Source of the DNA: Suillus spraguei
Taxonomy: Eukaryota > Basidiomycota > Agaricomycetes > Boletales > Suillaceae
DNA: 35,899 nt
Direction of reading: 5' to 3'
Assembly (NCBI GenBank): GCA_016800925.1
Contig: JABCPU010000601.1
Span: 1 to 35,899 of the forward strand
The notes beneath the pieces were generated by a model, which saw only the letters and a program-made list of their open reading frames with translations, was not told where the DNA came from and did not search any database. Both the position numbers and the translations under genes were made by a program. Shown here in pieces: positions 11,401-21,204 of this stretch (position 1 is its first letter; each line of letters begins with the position of its first letter).

Positions 11401-11573
11401 GTGCCCCCACTCCATGGGATGACACGCTGAATCGTATATTCCAAACTTTTTGGAATGATCATAGTATCCCTTGGCTGGAAATGGAGTGGTGTTTAAAGGG
11501 TCTGCGGTCTTGTCTTGTCATCTTATCTGCAGGGCAGAAATTTGTCAAGGTGTGTTTCAACGATTCACGGTAG
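8430..11573 (+). pseudogene. NLR-C: most complete NACHT-NLR of the window, frameshifted
   Basis: Order of parts: a linker with GAQYDSRERQPHPKC and TRVDLLKYIHEFLDE (8520-8610); the NACHT P-loop GTAGVGKSA (codons 8645-8671); QLASNFPSIRQDVNRAI; Walker B in the form LTFVVDALDDA (8979-9011, where family members usually read DALDEC); a region readable as THILLTSRSESHI; the post-NACHT segment KTSGEGV through FIVDDGFNDPRDRLQLLLEL (9172-9615); YHSSIRDYVSNPSNCG; the lead-in LRGDRTSDLQSWLETVDG; array C; and the C-terminal module ending in FVKVCFNDSR and a TAG at 11571-11573. Frame changes near 8615, 8780, 9010, 9170, 9615 and 9850 break it. A possible short intron sits near 8427-8475. Known: NACHT is a nucleotide-dependent oligomerisation module of fungal incompatibility and immune-type receptors. 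Inferred: inactive. Confidence 0.8.
10012..11040 (+). repeat. 27-bp minisatellite array C
   Basis: About 38 units of the same repeat as array A. The most regular part is 10560-11040, where GACGAGACTGGCTGCAGACC recurs nearly unchanged. The frame entering the array from upstream (phase of 9862) ends in a TGA at 10183-10185. The frame leaving it into the C-terminal module (phase of 10485) is a different one. Indels between units have therefore changed the phase. Units alternate purine-rich variants (GGCAGGACGA, GGGAGGACGA, GGAAGGACGA), which suggests unequal exchange of mixed units. Confidence 0.93.
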
Positions 11574-11820
11574 CCACAACTGATGTCACCTTGTGTTCTG
11601 TGATTTCAATTAGCCTATGACATGACGCCTTGGAATTCTCCGACCTTCAATCCGTACTCTTGAGTCATTGACGCGCAGCTCGCGCGGAGGCTTACTCCCG
11701 GCTTTCTATCGCATGGACTGTTGTTGTTGATACCAACCTCGAATTCTCTCGCCTTCTCAAGCAATGGCCGGGACACGTTCAAAAAGCTTGTGCGCATCGT
11801 CATAGGGGTCGTTTATCACC
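11574..11820. repeat. Duplicated segment X2 downstream of NLR-C
   Basis: Counterpart of 1951-2180, with the shared blocks ATTGACGCGCAGCTCG and ACACGTTCAAAAAGCTTG. It lies at the same distance from the NLR stop codon, which shows that the duplicated unit extends beyond the NLR gene itself. Confidence 0.6.
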
Positions 11821-12164
11821 ATTGTTTGGTAACCAGACCATGTATTTTTGCGTCTTGCTCATGTTTTTCCCATCTTACGATGTACAGTATTTCATAGCCA
11901 TCACGGCGCCAGTGTGTAGATGCAGAGTGACTGAAGACCCTATCATCTGACTACAATCAATAGCCACGCACAAGTGAATCCAAGGATGGAATCTGAAACT
12001 CGTCGGTCCCAGTGCTAATCATCTTGTCATCCTTAGACAGGCGACCCTGCGCAAGGGTCCCTGTTTGTATAATGCTATGAACCTAGAGTTATACTGAACA
12101 CCATCACCTCAAGTTCGGTGGAAGGAGAATTGATTAGGACAACTCGCCGTATCAACTACACATC
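11821..12164. other. Intergenic, no gene recognised
   Basis: About 340 bp between segment X2 and P2 without a credible open frame, repeat or RNA gene. It is short compared with the same interval in the A locus, where Y1 and about 1.2 kb of other sequence lie between X1 and P1. Confidence 0.5.
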
Positions 12165-13110
12165 GAGTAATCTCAAATGAAAACCTGAACAAAGCTATAT
12201 CGCCGGCCCTTGCAGCATCCACTTTGACTAAATCCACCAAGCAACGTCTTTCTTCGCTTGCATTTGAGTGTTGGACAAATTTCCAACTGCTCCCTCGAGA
12301 TGCCTCTGAACAGCATGAGCACGCGAGTCACGACGTCAGGATGCGAAGATGCTTGAGGAAGCAGCGCACTCATACACCGATTGAGGAACAAATCGGAGGG
12401 CAATGTATTCGTGCTTAAGAATAGATGGCAGCCAGTAACTACCACGGTAGTTTTAGTTGACATGGGTTATATTGGACAGCCTTAACAGCTGAGGTAGCGC
12501 ATATGTACGTACCTTATAAATGATGTTCTAGCCTCGGTGTGAAGTCCTAAAACCTTGAGTGACTTACCGAGGTAAACAGTTAATTTGTCCACTGGAATGA
12601 TGATTGAATCCGTATTACTGAGACTGCTGGATGTTGGACTGAATAGTGTGTCCACTTGTATCCACTGGTTGCAGTTTGGACGCTAGTGCCTCACGAAATC
12701 CTTGCAAATTTGTCCTATAAAGAGTAATACGAGTTAGGAGAGTGATTTCTGTATCATCAGGGAACTGACTCTGCATCCCAGAACAAGTACGACACATCTA
12801 AACCAGAATTATATTCAGTCAGACTTCCATCTTGATGGGTGCGGACGTTCCATTCTAAACGCCGTCCATGGTCTTCCGTAGTAACGACGGGATAGATGAC
12901 AAACCTGAATTGGCGCCGATTGATTCTCAGGCGACGTAATAGCACACGGTTGTGAGGCGGGGAATGTCATGTCCGGACGCCGGGTCACCTCAACGACTTT
13001 AAGCAAGTCCATGACATCGTCCCATATTTCAGCTGTAATATCGGCATTAGATGTATGAAGTTTGAAGCTTTCAAGTAGAAGGTGACGACGCAGTCTATAA
13101 GTTGGCACTT
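12165..13110 (-). pseudogene. P2: internally deleted copy of the P gene
   Basis: Minus-strand relic of the same gene as P1. Pieces include ADITAEIWDDVMDLLKVVEV (about 13045-12985), IYPVVTTEDHGRRLEWNVRT and GLDVSYLFWDAE (12900-12770), RTNLQGF, and SSHPDVVTRVLMLFRGISRE (about 12340-12270). The block corresponding to P1 4480-5030 is deleted at about 12900-12950, and the 5' end joins a distant P1 position at about 13050. It carries the same splice-like sites as P1 after the FWDAE segment. Function unknown; certainly non-coding as a whole. Confidence 0.6.
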
Positions 13111-13214
13111 GACCCCTTAATAACAGCCCATTGTACCCAACACGTATGTTGCTGCGTGTTTTTTTGCTGTCTGTGGCGCATCTATCTGTTTCGCATACGT
13201 GCATGAGTAGTATT

Positions 13215-13465
13215 GGGTAAATGCAGCATCTAGACTCAAGAGATTGAATCGCTTATCGGATGTGACCTGGGCACACAGCTGCTCACAGGTATACGTCGAT
13301 CAGCGTTGAAACACTGCACGTCAATCTTATGCGCTCAATCAGCGAATTCAGTTCTCGTACATCAAACCTGCTCCTCTGACCTTGATAGAGCACTGCGTTC
13401 CGCACAAAGCACCGGTTCTGGCGCCTCCGATAATGAGCAAGACCACTAACAGCGGTGTTCAGGGG
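13215..13465. repeat. Duplicated segment Y2
   Basis: Counterpart of Y1 (2268-2515). On the minus strand it lies in a 149-codon frame (13732-13283) that overlaps the last codons of the glycosyltransferase gene and is probably its 3' untranslated region plus Y2. Its position to the right of P2, not to the left, shows a rearrangement relative to the A locus. Confidence 0.55.
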
Positions 13466-13721
13466 ATTTAAAGCGGGAGATGACGACGGCTCAGTTTTGA
13501 CCCGGCAGAATCTAGAAATAAAACACGGATATTCCTGTGAGTCACCATCAAGAGGACAAGATTCGAATGTGATGCACATCAAGCTTCGCCTGTATATTCG
13601 AGTCCGGAAGCGACAATCATGCGCATCATAAACAAAAACATAAGGACAAGGATCACTGTAGCCAATGATTTTTAAGGCGCAAAGTATGTTCGATTCTAGT
13701 GTTCCGATCAGTACCAATGGT

Positions 13722-15386
13722 TCAATGGTCATCAGCGCCTAATCGCCCCCATCTAATGATCCGACTTGCTCCACCATGCCACGACTCCACTCTGCGGGCG
13801 GCTAGTGTGGACATAGTAGAACCACGAGTGCCAACAAAGCCGACTCCATTCGACTGAATGATAGCGTCGATGAACACTGGATGCCTGATACCAGCCACAA
13901 CTTCTAGCATCAGAATGAAACTACGTAAACTAATCGACGCACCATTTTCCATAGATTTCCTCTGTCCGCTCCGCCGCATAATCTACCCATGTCCACCCCA
14001 ACGCCTTGACCTCTGACCACCATTCCGGGTCAGTTTCGTCACTTGTCATGATAACATGTGTGACTTCAATCCCTTTTCGTGCACGTAGCTCCTCTTGCAC
14101 CTCAGACACCCTGCGCTGAATGACAGACATTGGGGCGAAGCATTGATCCACAGGAACCTCACATTGTTCAGAGAAGTCGCCATGTCGTATATGGATAGTT
14201 ATATACTATCCAAAGTTAGATCTGGAAAGTAACCTGTACCCGAAACTTCCACTCACGGGAGGTGTTGGTTCATTTACCGGCACGTTCATGGCGTGGCGGG
14301 CATGCGTATCGGCAAGCATTTCCATGCTTTCAGTCCATCGCATGTATTGGCCCACAAATCTCCAAGCAGGAGAATAGTCTAATTCCCATTCCCATGTACG
14401 ATGGGCGCTTACGTAGTAAAGCAAATCAAAGCATAAGACGTGATCGTCCGGGGAAGGGAGATCTTATGTTGGGGAGAAGGATGATTCGGTGCTCCCAGGT
14501 TGTTTGAGCGAGCCTCTGGAAACCCAAGTGATGCAAGGGACCAAAACGATGCATGATTGTCGTGTACGCTAGGAGATGTCAGCTCAACCCAACCTGGGGC
14601 TCGCGTCCAGGAGATATCTGTGACGGCCATTCATTCAATCACCGAAGAGGATATTCGAAGTTATCTCACCGAGCTTGAGCAGGTTGAAGGAAGTACTTTG
14701 GCGGGGTTCAGGATTCTGCTTGTAATGTTGAACGGCTTCCCAGACAGTCCAACAACCGAGATCATCGAGAACCTGACTTTCCGGGTCCTTTACTTCGTGC
14801 CATTCGAGTAAGTGAATCCCAACGGCTCGACTAAGTCGAGGGACGTCAATCACTTCCCCGAAAGGAAATGCAGGTGCACTTTTGTCGATATGAGAAGAAA
14901 GGAACTTTGGGATTATGGGTGTACGCTCTGTTATGAGAGCCAGGTAAATCAAATTTCCCTAGTTTTTGTGAGGAACTGGGATAACGCTTGAAGTGGAACG
15001 TTGACTTACATAGGTTATCACATCGTTCGCTAACAAATAACTGTCATCAGTGATTCAAGTGGTTGGCTGGAGTTGACGTACTCCATCCCGCTGAAGTCCA
15101 CGATGTAACATACTTCGTGTCATTGCGAAGGTTATCTGAGACCAAAATTATTGTGAGACTAGGCCTTGGACATCTTCACTGAACACTGACCTCGAAAGCT
15201 TTGGGTGGGAGGACCTTGGACATACAACTGCGGGTTGAAGACAGTGGGACGCGCAGGAGCATCCTGTATATCCAGGGTAAAGCCCGAGGGCTTGATCGAG
15301 AGAGTTCCAAAGCCGAGCAAAAAGACACCTATCAGAGCTGCGCAGAACGTCTTGAGAGACGGCTTTCTGCCTGTGGGATAGAACAT
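13722..15386 (-). CDS. Type II membrane glycosyltransferase, O-fucosyltransferase-like; one single-base gap
   Basis: Seven exons by GT-AG splicing: 15386-15191, 15135-15082, 15029-15010, 14958-14670, 14617-14257, 14205-13943, 13884-13722, all in matching phase, for 448 residues if one missing base is allowed. Residues about 10-32 (SLKTFCAALIGVFLLGFGTL) form one membrane anchor after a short basic N-terminus, as in Golgi type II enzymes. Further landmarks are SAGWTNDVITYGNLIYLAL, EVIDVPRLSRAVGIHLLEWH, YSPAWRFVGQYMRW and HIRHGDF (residues 312-318), which matches the conserved Arg motif of fucosyltransferase-type GT-B enzymes. VIMTSDE and AIIQSNGVGFVGTRGSTMS follow, as donor-binding parts of such enzymes. 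The C-rich run at 14450-14453 (minus strand) is one base short, shifting the frame between ISLP and DDHVLCFD. Donor and acceptor specificity cannot be read from sequence. Confidence 0.8.
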
Positions 15387-15835
15387 GGGGATACTTAGAT
15401 TAATTATCTGAGTGGTGGTATGCGTCCTATCTCGGGCTCTCTCCTACCAGGAATTCGTCTGACTGCCTGTTCAGGTTCAGTTCATAATACGGAGTCGAAG
15501 GGAGGGTGGGAGCCTTGAAAATACCTAATCAAAATATTTGACGGATCATTGTGGGCACAGCAGGGTAATGTTTACCTGAGTTGTACCTGATTAGAATTAC
15601 AATTGCCATTTTGGATGCTTAGCTTATAGCTCTTATCAGCTTTGACAACTGGCACTGGCACGTAGCTTTCCCGTACCCATTACTACACGTGTTCCATCGT
15701 GGGGAGAAACGTTCAGCCATAACACGAACATCTAGATCGTCTGTCTATTTTGTGATACTACCAACGCCAACACCTCACGAGTCACTTCCATCTTCTTTGA
15801 CAACACTTTTCTTCAAGTCCTACAGCCGAAGGATT
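15387..15835. other. Intergenic upstream of the glycosyltransferase gene
   Basis: No open frame of note. It presumably holds the promoter of the minus-strand glycosyltransferase; an AT-rich patch (TTAGATTAATTAT, 15398-15410) lies just upstream of its ATG, but I cannot assign a specific element. Confidence 0.4.
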
Positions 15836-16700
15836 ATGGATCTGATATAGCTTCGAGGAGCTTGTGGATCTGGTTGCGGTCATGGCTAGACACTTTGGAC
15901 GGACGTGTATGGCTGCAGAATCCAGAAGGGGAAGACTGGCTGGAGACGACACTTGGTTGCAGACTGAGAGAGGGTGAAAATGGACTCAGCAACAGCGACC
16001 ACTCGTTGAAGACCTCGACGAGCAAATGTCCGCGGAGACTCGGAGCGGGCGAGACTGGCTGATGATTCAGACAGGCGGAGAGTGGCTTCAGACCGCAACG
16101 GACAGACTGATTGCAGACTAATAACGGATGAGACGTTGACTTACTATCGGCTGACACAGACTCGGCCAAAGTGGTTGCAGAACCAATATTGGCTGCAGAT
16201 CCTAGGCGTGCTGCAAGTTCCGATTGAGCATACATGACTGCACACCTGGCTGTGGACACGGGCGTGACTGGCTGCGGCCCTAGAGCGAGGTGGTTGCTGA
16301 TGCACAGCGGAGAAGAGCGACTGCTGATCCTAGGAGGCGAGATCTAGGCAGGCGAGAGTGGTTGCAGGCCTCAGGTCGGCTGCAAACCAAGAGCGAGCAA
16401 GACTGGCTGCAGACCCCCCGTGGACAAGCATAGCAATTAAGCCCTGCTGCGTTTGTCTGGGTAGGAATGGCAGACTTCTCGCGAAATAATCAGCAAGTGC
16501 GCCATCATTCTACATTCACCTCTACTACCAGCTTTTCAAGTCGTCCAGGAATTTAAGTGCTTATTAGATTCCTTGACTTTTACTGTGTTACTGGCGTCAA
16601 GGTCACAGGATCATTCTTCCTCTGCGTTCCCAAAAGATGGTTTATACCAGCCGTGGAGGCCATCTATGCTGCGACCCCCGCTCGGAAGCACGGGATCAAA
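15836..16700 (+). pseudogene. NLR relic D: most decayed copy, with degenerate array
   Basis: The lead-in to the repeat survives as SWLDTLDGRVWLQNPEGEDW (about 15880-15940; compare SWLETVDGCAWLQTEGG in NLR-C). It is followed by scattered repeat words such as GACTGGCTGCAGACC at 16411-16425 amid diverged sequence (15950-16430). The C-terminal module is still readable as HSPLLPAFQVVQEFK (about 16512-16556), LLASRSQDHSSSAFPKD (about 16587-16637), then lost. No frame stays open. It shows that the array was already present when this older copy arose. Confidence 0.6.
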
Positions 16701-17482
16701 ATCGATGAGTTTCTGACGCTCTGAAGTCCGCATATCAAAACTCGGTCTTTCATCTCTCTCTAGCTCCAAGTGCAAGAGACGACAGGCTGGACTATGAAAT
16801 CAAGCTTGCGGGTGGTGCTTGAAGGGGTTTCGGTCTTACCTGTTATCCGAACTTCTTGCACCGGTGTATTAATATTCTCGATGGGTTTCGTGTACACATA
16901 ACCTGACCTGCGCACATAGGAATGTTTCATGGCGGGGTCACCCGGGTTTGAGACTTTCACTTATAATTGCACTGGATGTGTAATACTGCGTTGATATTTG
17001 TCATTCATGCTGCATCGAAGTACGTATGATATGAGATATTTATAACATTCACCCGGCAACATACTCGCCCGGCGGTCTAGCACTTTCAAGTTCGCTGCAG
17101 ACTTGCTACTCTCCACACACGCCGTACTGATCATTCCGTTTGATGATAAACAATCCTCTTCAGCCAGAGGCACGTAGTGGGATGTAGGTTGTAGGTAAAT
17201 ACCAAGTATGCGAAAGATCTTTTCCGGAGATTGAGAACACCGTCTAAACACAATTGCCTATGTGAAAATTCTGTTCGGAGGCCCGCAACTGCGAGATTAC
17301 GTGCAAATTCTTACTAGGTGTCATCTTGCTGGCTGGATGACATAATTAAGGTTTCGTGGCTGTGGAGATCTCAGGTTGTACTTATATCTTTGGTTTTGAC
17401 ACAAATCGTCAACAGAACGATTCTTGGATGGTACAAGTGACCGCGCCAACTTTCCCCCCGACCCTCGTCGATTTGAGCAGAA
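16701..17482. other. Intergenic, no gene recognised
   Basis: A 96-codon minus-strand frame (17251-16961) has no recognised motif. An 80-codon plus-strand frame from 17356 overlaps the kinase start in another phase and could be leader sequence. The kinase promoter should lie here, but no element is clear. Confidence 0.4.
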
Positions 17483-20381
17483 ATGCATCTGTCATATCAT
17501 CATCCTCCGAAACTGACATCCCGTCTGAATTATCAAGTCTCCCCGCCACGACCAGCACGCACTTTCTCTTCCCCACGTTCTCAGAGCCCTCAGTCTAGAA
17601 ATGTAACCCCCTCCCGACCTCCAAATTATCTCACTCGTGAACTTGGAGTGTCCATCCATTCTCAACCAGAACCTGCACAAACCCAACAGCAGACCAAGGA
17701 GAGGAGCAAGAGTAGGAAGAGATCACGAGAGGCAAGTAGGGCAAGGAGTATAAATGGCAGACAGGGAGCGCAAGACTTTTCCTTTGGAGACACCCTCGGA
17801 GAAGGTTCTTACTCGACAGTATGTGCATCGCTTAAACTTACACTGTCTACTCATGCAACCTCAGGTAATGCGTGCACAATATATTCGAACAGGGCAGGAA
17901 TACGCTATCAAGATTCTTGACAAGAGCCATCTAATTCGAAAGGACAAGATGCTCGTAGCCCTCGCAGAGAAGAACGTCCTCGTTAAACTGGGTGTCGGTC
18001 ACCCCGGTATCATACACCTACACTGGACCTTTCAGGACGAGTGGAGCCTATGTCAGTACCACGTTCCTCTCTATATGCTGTGTCTGTGCATCCGATCCCG
18101 GTCATTGGCCGGTTTTCCTCTGGCAGTTAGTGATTCACACTTTAGTGATCGGGTGCATGGACCATGCATATCCGCTTTTCTCATGAACCCACGTCGTTAA
18201 TGTCCTACCAGTCTTCGTCCTTGACTTGGCACCTAATGGGGAGATGCAATCTCGCATTTCACGCCTGGGCTCCCTGAGCCTCACCTCTTCCAGATATTAC
18301 GCAGCACAGATCGTTGACGCACTAGAGTTTATGCATGGGAAAGACGTCATTCATAGGTGCGTCACTCCATCTCCTTTCCCGGAGGTCATCTCCACCTCAC
18401 CTGAAAAAGGTGGCAAGTTCTAAATCGCTGACGTCACTACAGAGACCTCAAACCCGAAAACCTCCTTCTAGATGGCCAGTTTCGAATAAAGATTACTGAT
18501 TTTGGTACCGGAAAGATATTAGAGAATGGAGGTTAGCTAATTCCTTGCGTGTATACGCGTTTCTCACAAATCCCAAAGCGGAGAAAGCCAACACATTTGT
18601 GGGCACTGCGCAATATGTCGCACCAGAGTTACTGGAGAGCAACGAGACAAGTAAGAGGTGCGCTTACCCTTAAAATCACACGGATATACGTTGGTCCCTC
18701 GAGCGTCATTACGTTCATGGTGTGCCTTTCTTCGTTCCTGGCGTCAGAGCCACCTACAACATCCGCTTCTTACGTAGCTCAAACATAAACCATCACGGTA
18801 TTGATCTCCCTTACAGCTCGGATCTCTGGGCACTCGGCTGTATAATCTATCAAATGATCTCCGGCCGCTTTGCATTCCAAGGCCTCAGCGAATACCTCAC
18901 CTGGCAAAAGATCAAGTCCCTCGACTACACTTTTCCGCCCGGATTTGATGAAGACGCCCAAGACCTCGTACAGCGTCTCTTCGTGCGTGATCCAACACAA
19001 CGGCTCGGCGCCGGCGGTCCAGACTCTGCTTACTCATATGCGGCGCTTCGGGCACACCGATTTTTTGCGTCTGTGTCATGGGAGACGCTGTGGACTGACC
19101 CTGCACCGCCCTTGGAGGCAGGGCTGGTAAAGAAGGAGGTGCCTGCTGCGGATGAGGTGGAGGGAGTACAGTGGGATGATGTAGGGGAAATGTGGGATCG
19201 ATTAGTGAGTGGGAATGCTGACGTGAGTAGTGGGGGTGGGGAGGGCGACGTAAGTGGGGATGGTGTGGAATGGGCAGGGGACAGTGAGGGAACAATGTTG
19301 CACTCGTTCAAGACGCGGCATACAGGTGGTTGGTATGCGGAAGAGGGCCCGATGGGAGAGATGCCGGATTATCTTGCGTGGCAATCAAGGACATGTGAGG
19401 GAAGGGTGATGCCAGGGGTGGAAGAAGATCTAGAGGAGACGCAGACGGTCATTGGCGAGCCCGATAACGACACTGCAATACCGGACATACAAACCTCTCC
19501 ACCACCAATATCCCAAGCTGGAGCGGAATCACTGTCACCATCTGAAGTTTCTTCTGTCCCTACTGAGATCATTCTCCCGGCTATATCCATCCACGTCCCC
19601 GGAGTGAACGGACCAAGTTCAGGATCTAGCTCTTCAGATGGGAGTCCCGTCGAAAGGGTGGCAGCAAATCTCGTGGCCAAGTTGAAGATTGGCTCAGATA
19701 CGGAAGTGAAGCTGAAACCAAGCGTATCGCGCGGACGGAATCGTGCGCAGACTCCGGTACAGGGTAACGGGCCATGTTCGAATGCAGATTGGTGCGTCAC
19801 TAAGATGCTCAAGTTATCGAGACAATCTTAATTAACCATTTCTTTCCTTATCATAGGTCAAGCCTTCTCTTACCGTCCGAATGCGTCATCTTCCATACAC
19901 GTGTCGAGGCTCGGTCACCGAAGCGACGTGGTAGCAAACTACGTCTCCCGATTAGTGCGAGTCTTACGAAGACGAAGACGCGACAGCTGGTGCTTACGAA
20001 TATGCGGCTGTTATGTTGAAGCAGAAGGAGGGTGGTCAAGTGAGCTTGAAGAGTGAGGTCGGGCTGGGGGCGGGAGATAAAGGCAAGGAGCGCGAGAAGC
20101 CAAGGGAAGGGAAGGAGAAGGATCGGGATGCTAGCAAGGACGGCAGAAATGTGATCGAGAGCGCAGAGCCGAAAGGCGAGCGAGAGTTTGTTATTTTGAC
20201 TGTCAGTCTTTTCACTCCTGATCTACGTGTTTTACACCGCTGATCTTGGTGCATGTCACAGTCTAATAGATCACAGACGTATGCTGCAGAGACGAGCGCT
20301 ATGTCTGCAATGTGGGTGGAGAAGATCAACGAGGCTCTCGTTCGGTGGAATGCGCATCTCCAGGCACGGACTCGGACATGA
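17483..20381 (+). CDS. PDK1/Pkh-type serine/threonine kinase with C-terminal PH-like region; one single-base gap
   Basis: Eight exons: 17483-17818, 17865-18051, 18212-18356, 18443-18531, 18579-18657, 18817-19791, 19857-20201, 20262-20381, phases consistent, 758 residues if one missing base is allowed. Glycine loop [12 protein letters not shown] (about 102-113), catalytic Lys in YAIKIL (128), HRDLKPEN (Asp224), DFGTGKIL (Asp242) and T-loop [16 protein letters not shown] (Thr258) match 3-phosphoinositide-dependent kinase 1. [20 protein letters not shown] follows. A long acidic, Ser-rich linker (about 350-600) leads to a PH-like part: [41 protein letters not shown] and WVEKINEAL. At about 20014-20017 a T is missing (TGTTGAAG where TGTTTGAAG would keep frame), giving a stop after MRLLC. 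Known: PDK1 phosphorylates AGC-kinase activation loops. The start at 17483 is the first in-frame ATG of exon 1. Confidence 0.85.
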
Positions 20382-21204
20382 CAGGAATTGGGACCGGAGT
20401 TAAGATGATATCCAAATGTAATGCAGCGTCTTCATGAGCATCTGTGAGCTTGATGACTCGGGGTTCCATCCGACCTGGAGGAATTCACGCGCGACTCGGG
20501 ATAACGATTTATGTAGTAATTGGTATTGGTATTAACTTATTTACGTGTGCTCATGTACAGTTTGTATTACTTATAGGAACGTTTGTTTTCGGATTTGAGA
20601 TTGGCACCGGTATTTTTGTGCCAGTGGTAGTGTTGTATTTTTCAGAGATCTGGCTTGGATGTAGGATTGTATTATGTCACAGAGCATTTATTGTTTTGTT
20701 CTAAAGACACGGCTTGGATCTGCGTTCGCACGTTTCTCGCTGTTCACCCTCATTATGCCGACTCGAATGTGGTCGATGAGACTGCAGCACTGGTTCCGCT
20801 TGGGTTCAATGAAGTAGCCTGATCAGCGAGCCAAAGTCTTCCTAGAGGTACTTAGTCCGTAACCCTGGGGCAGCGGGGGCGCTGACAGGGTTCATAGGCG
20901 CCACTTGAATGGTCGAGTACTTCTCTGAGGTCCTGGAAACAGCCATTAATGGCATCAGGAGCGAACAGACTTCTACCAGTCGCTACGATATTGACAGCAC
21001 TACTGAGATTGAGTGTGTGAACCTCAGCGTTCGGAAGATGTCCCTGCTGATAGTTCACCAAAAGTTCTTGTATGACCTATACAGTATCTACTTCACGACT
21101 TCAATAAGTACTATGACAAAACCTGGAATAAATAGAAGCAAATTCTCCCGCTCCCCACATACTGCCCGCCCATCGCAAATCAATCATATGGAGTATCTCC
21201 TGCG
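20382..21204. other. Intergenic between convergent kinase and DUF6533 pseudogene
   Basis: Two convergent 3' ends face each other here. An 86-codon plus-strand frame at 20444 and a 69-codon minus-strand frame at 21061-20852 show no recognised motif. Nothing else is supported. Confidence 0.4.

Noticed and set aside
13283..13732. A separate 149-codon gene overlapping the glycosyltransferase stop
   Set aside because: It begins inside the glycosyltransferase stop region on the same strand and runs through segment Y2. More likely 3' untranslated sequence plus a repeat relic; no known motif.
18912..19311. Minus-strand frames antisense to the kinase linker (127 and 93 codons, Pro/Ser/His-rich)
   Set aside because: They are shadows of the acidic Gly/Glu-rich coding strand of the kinase exon 18817-19791.
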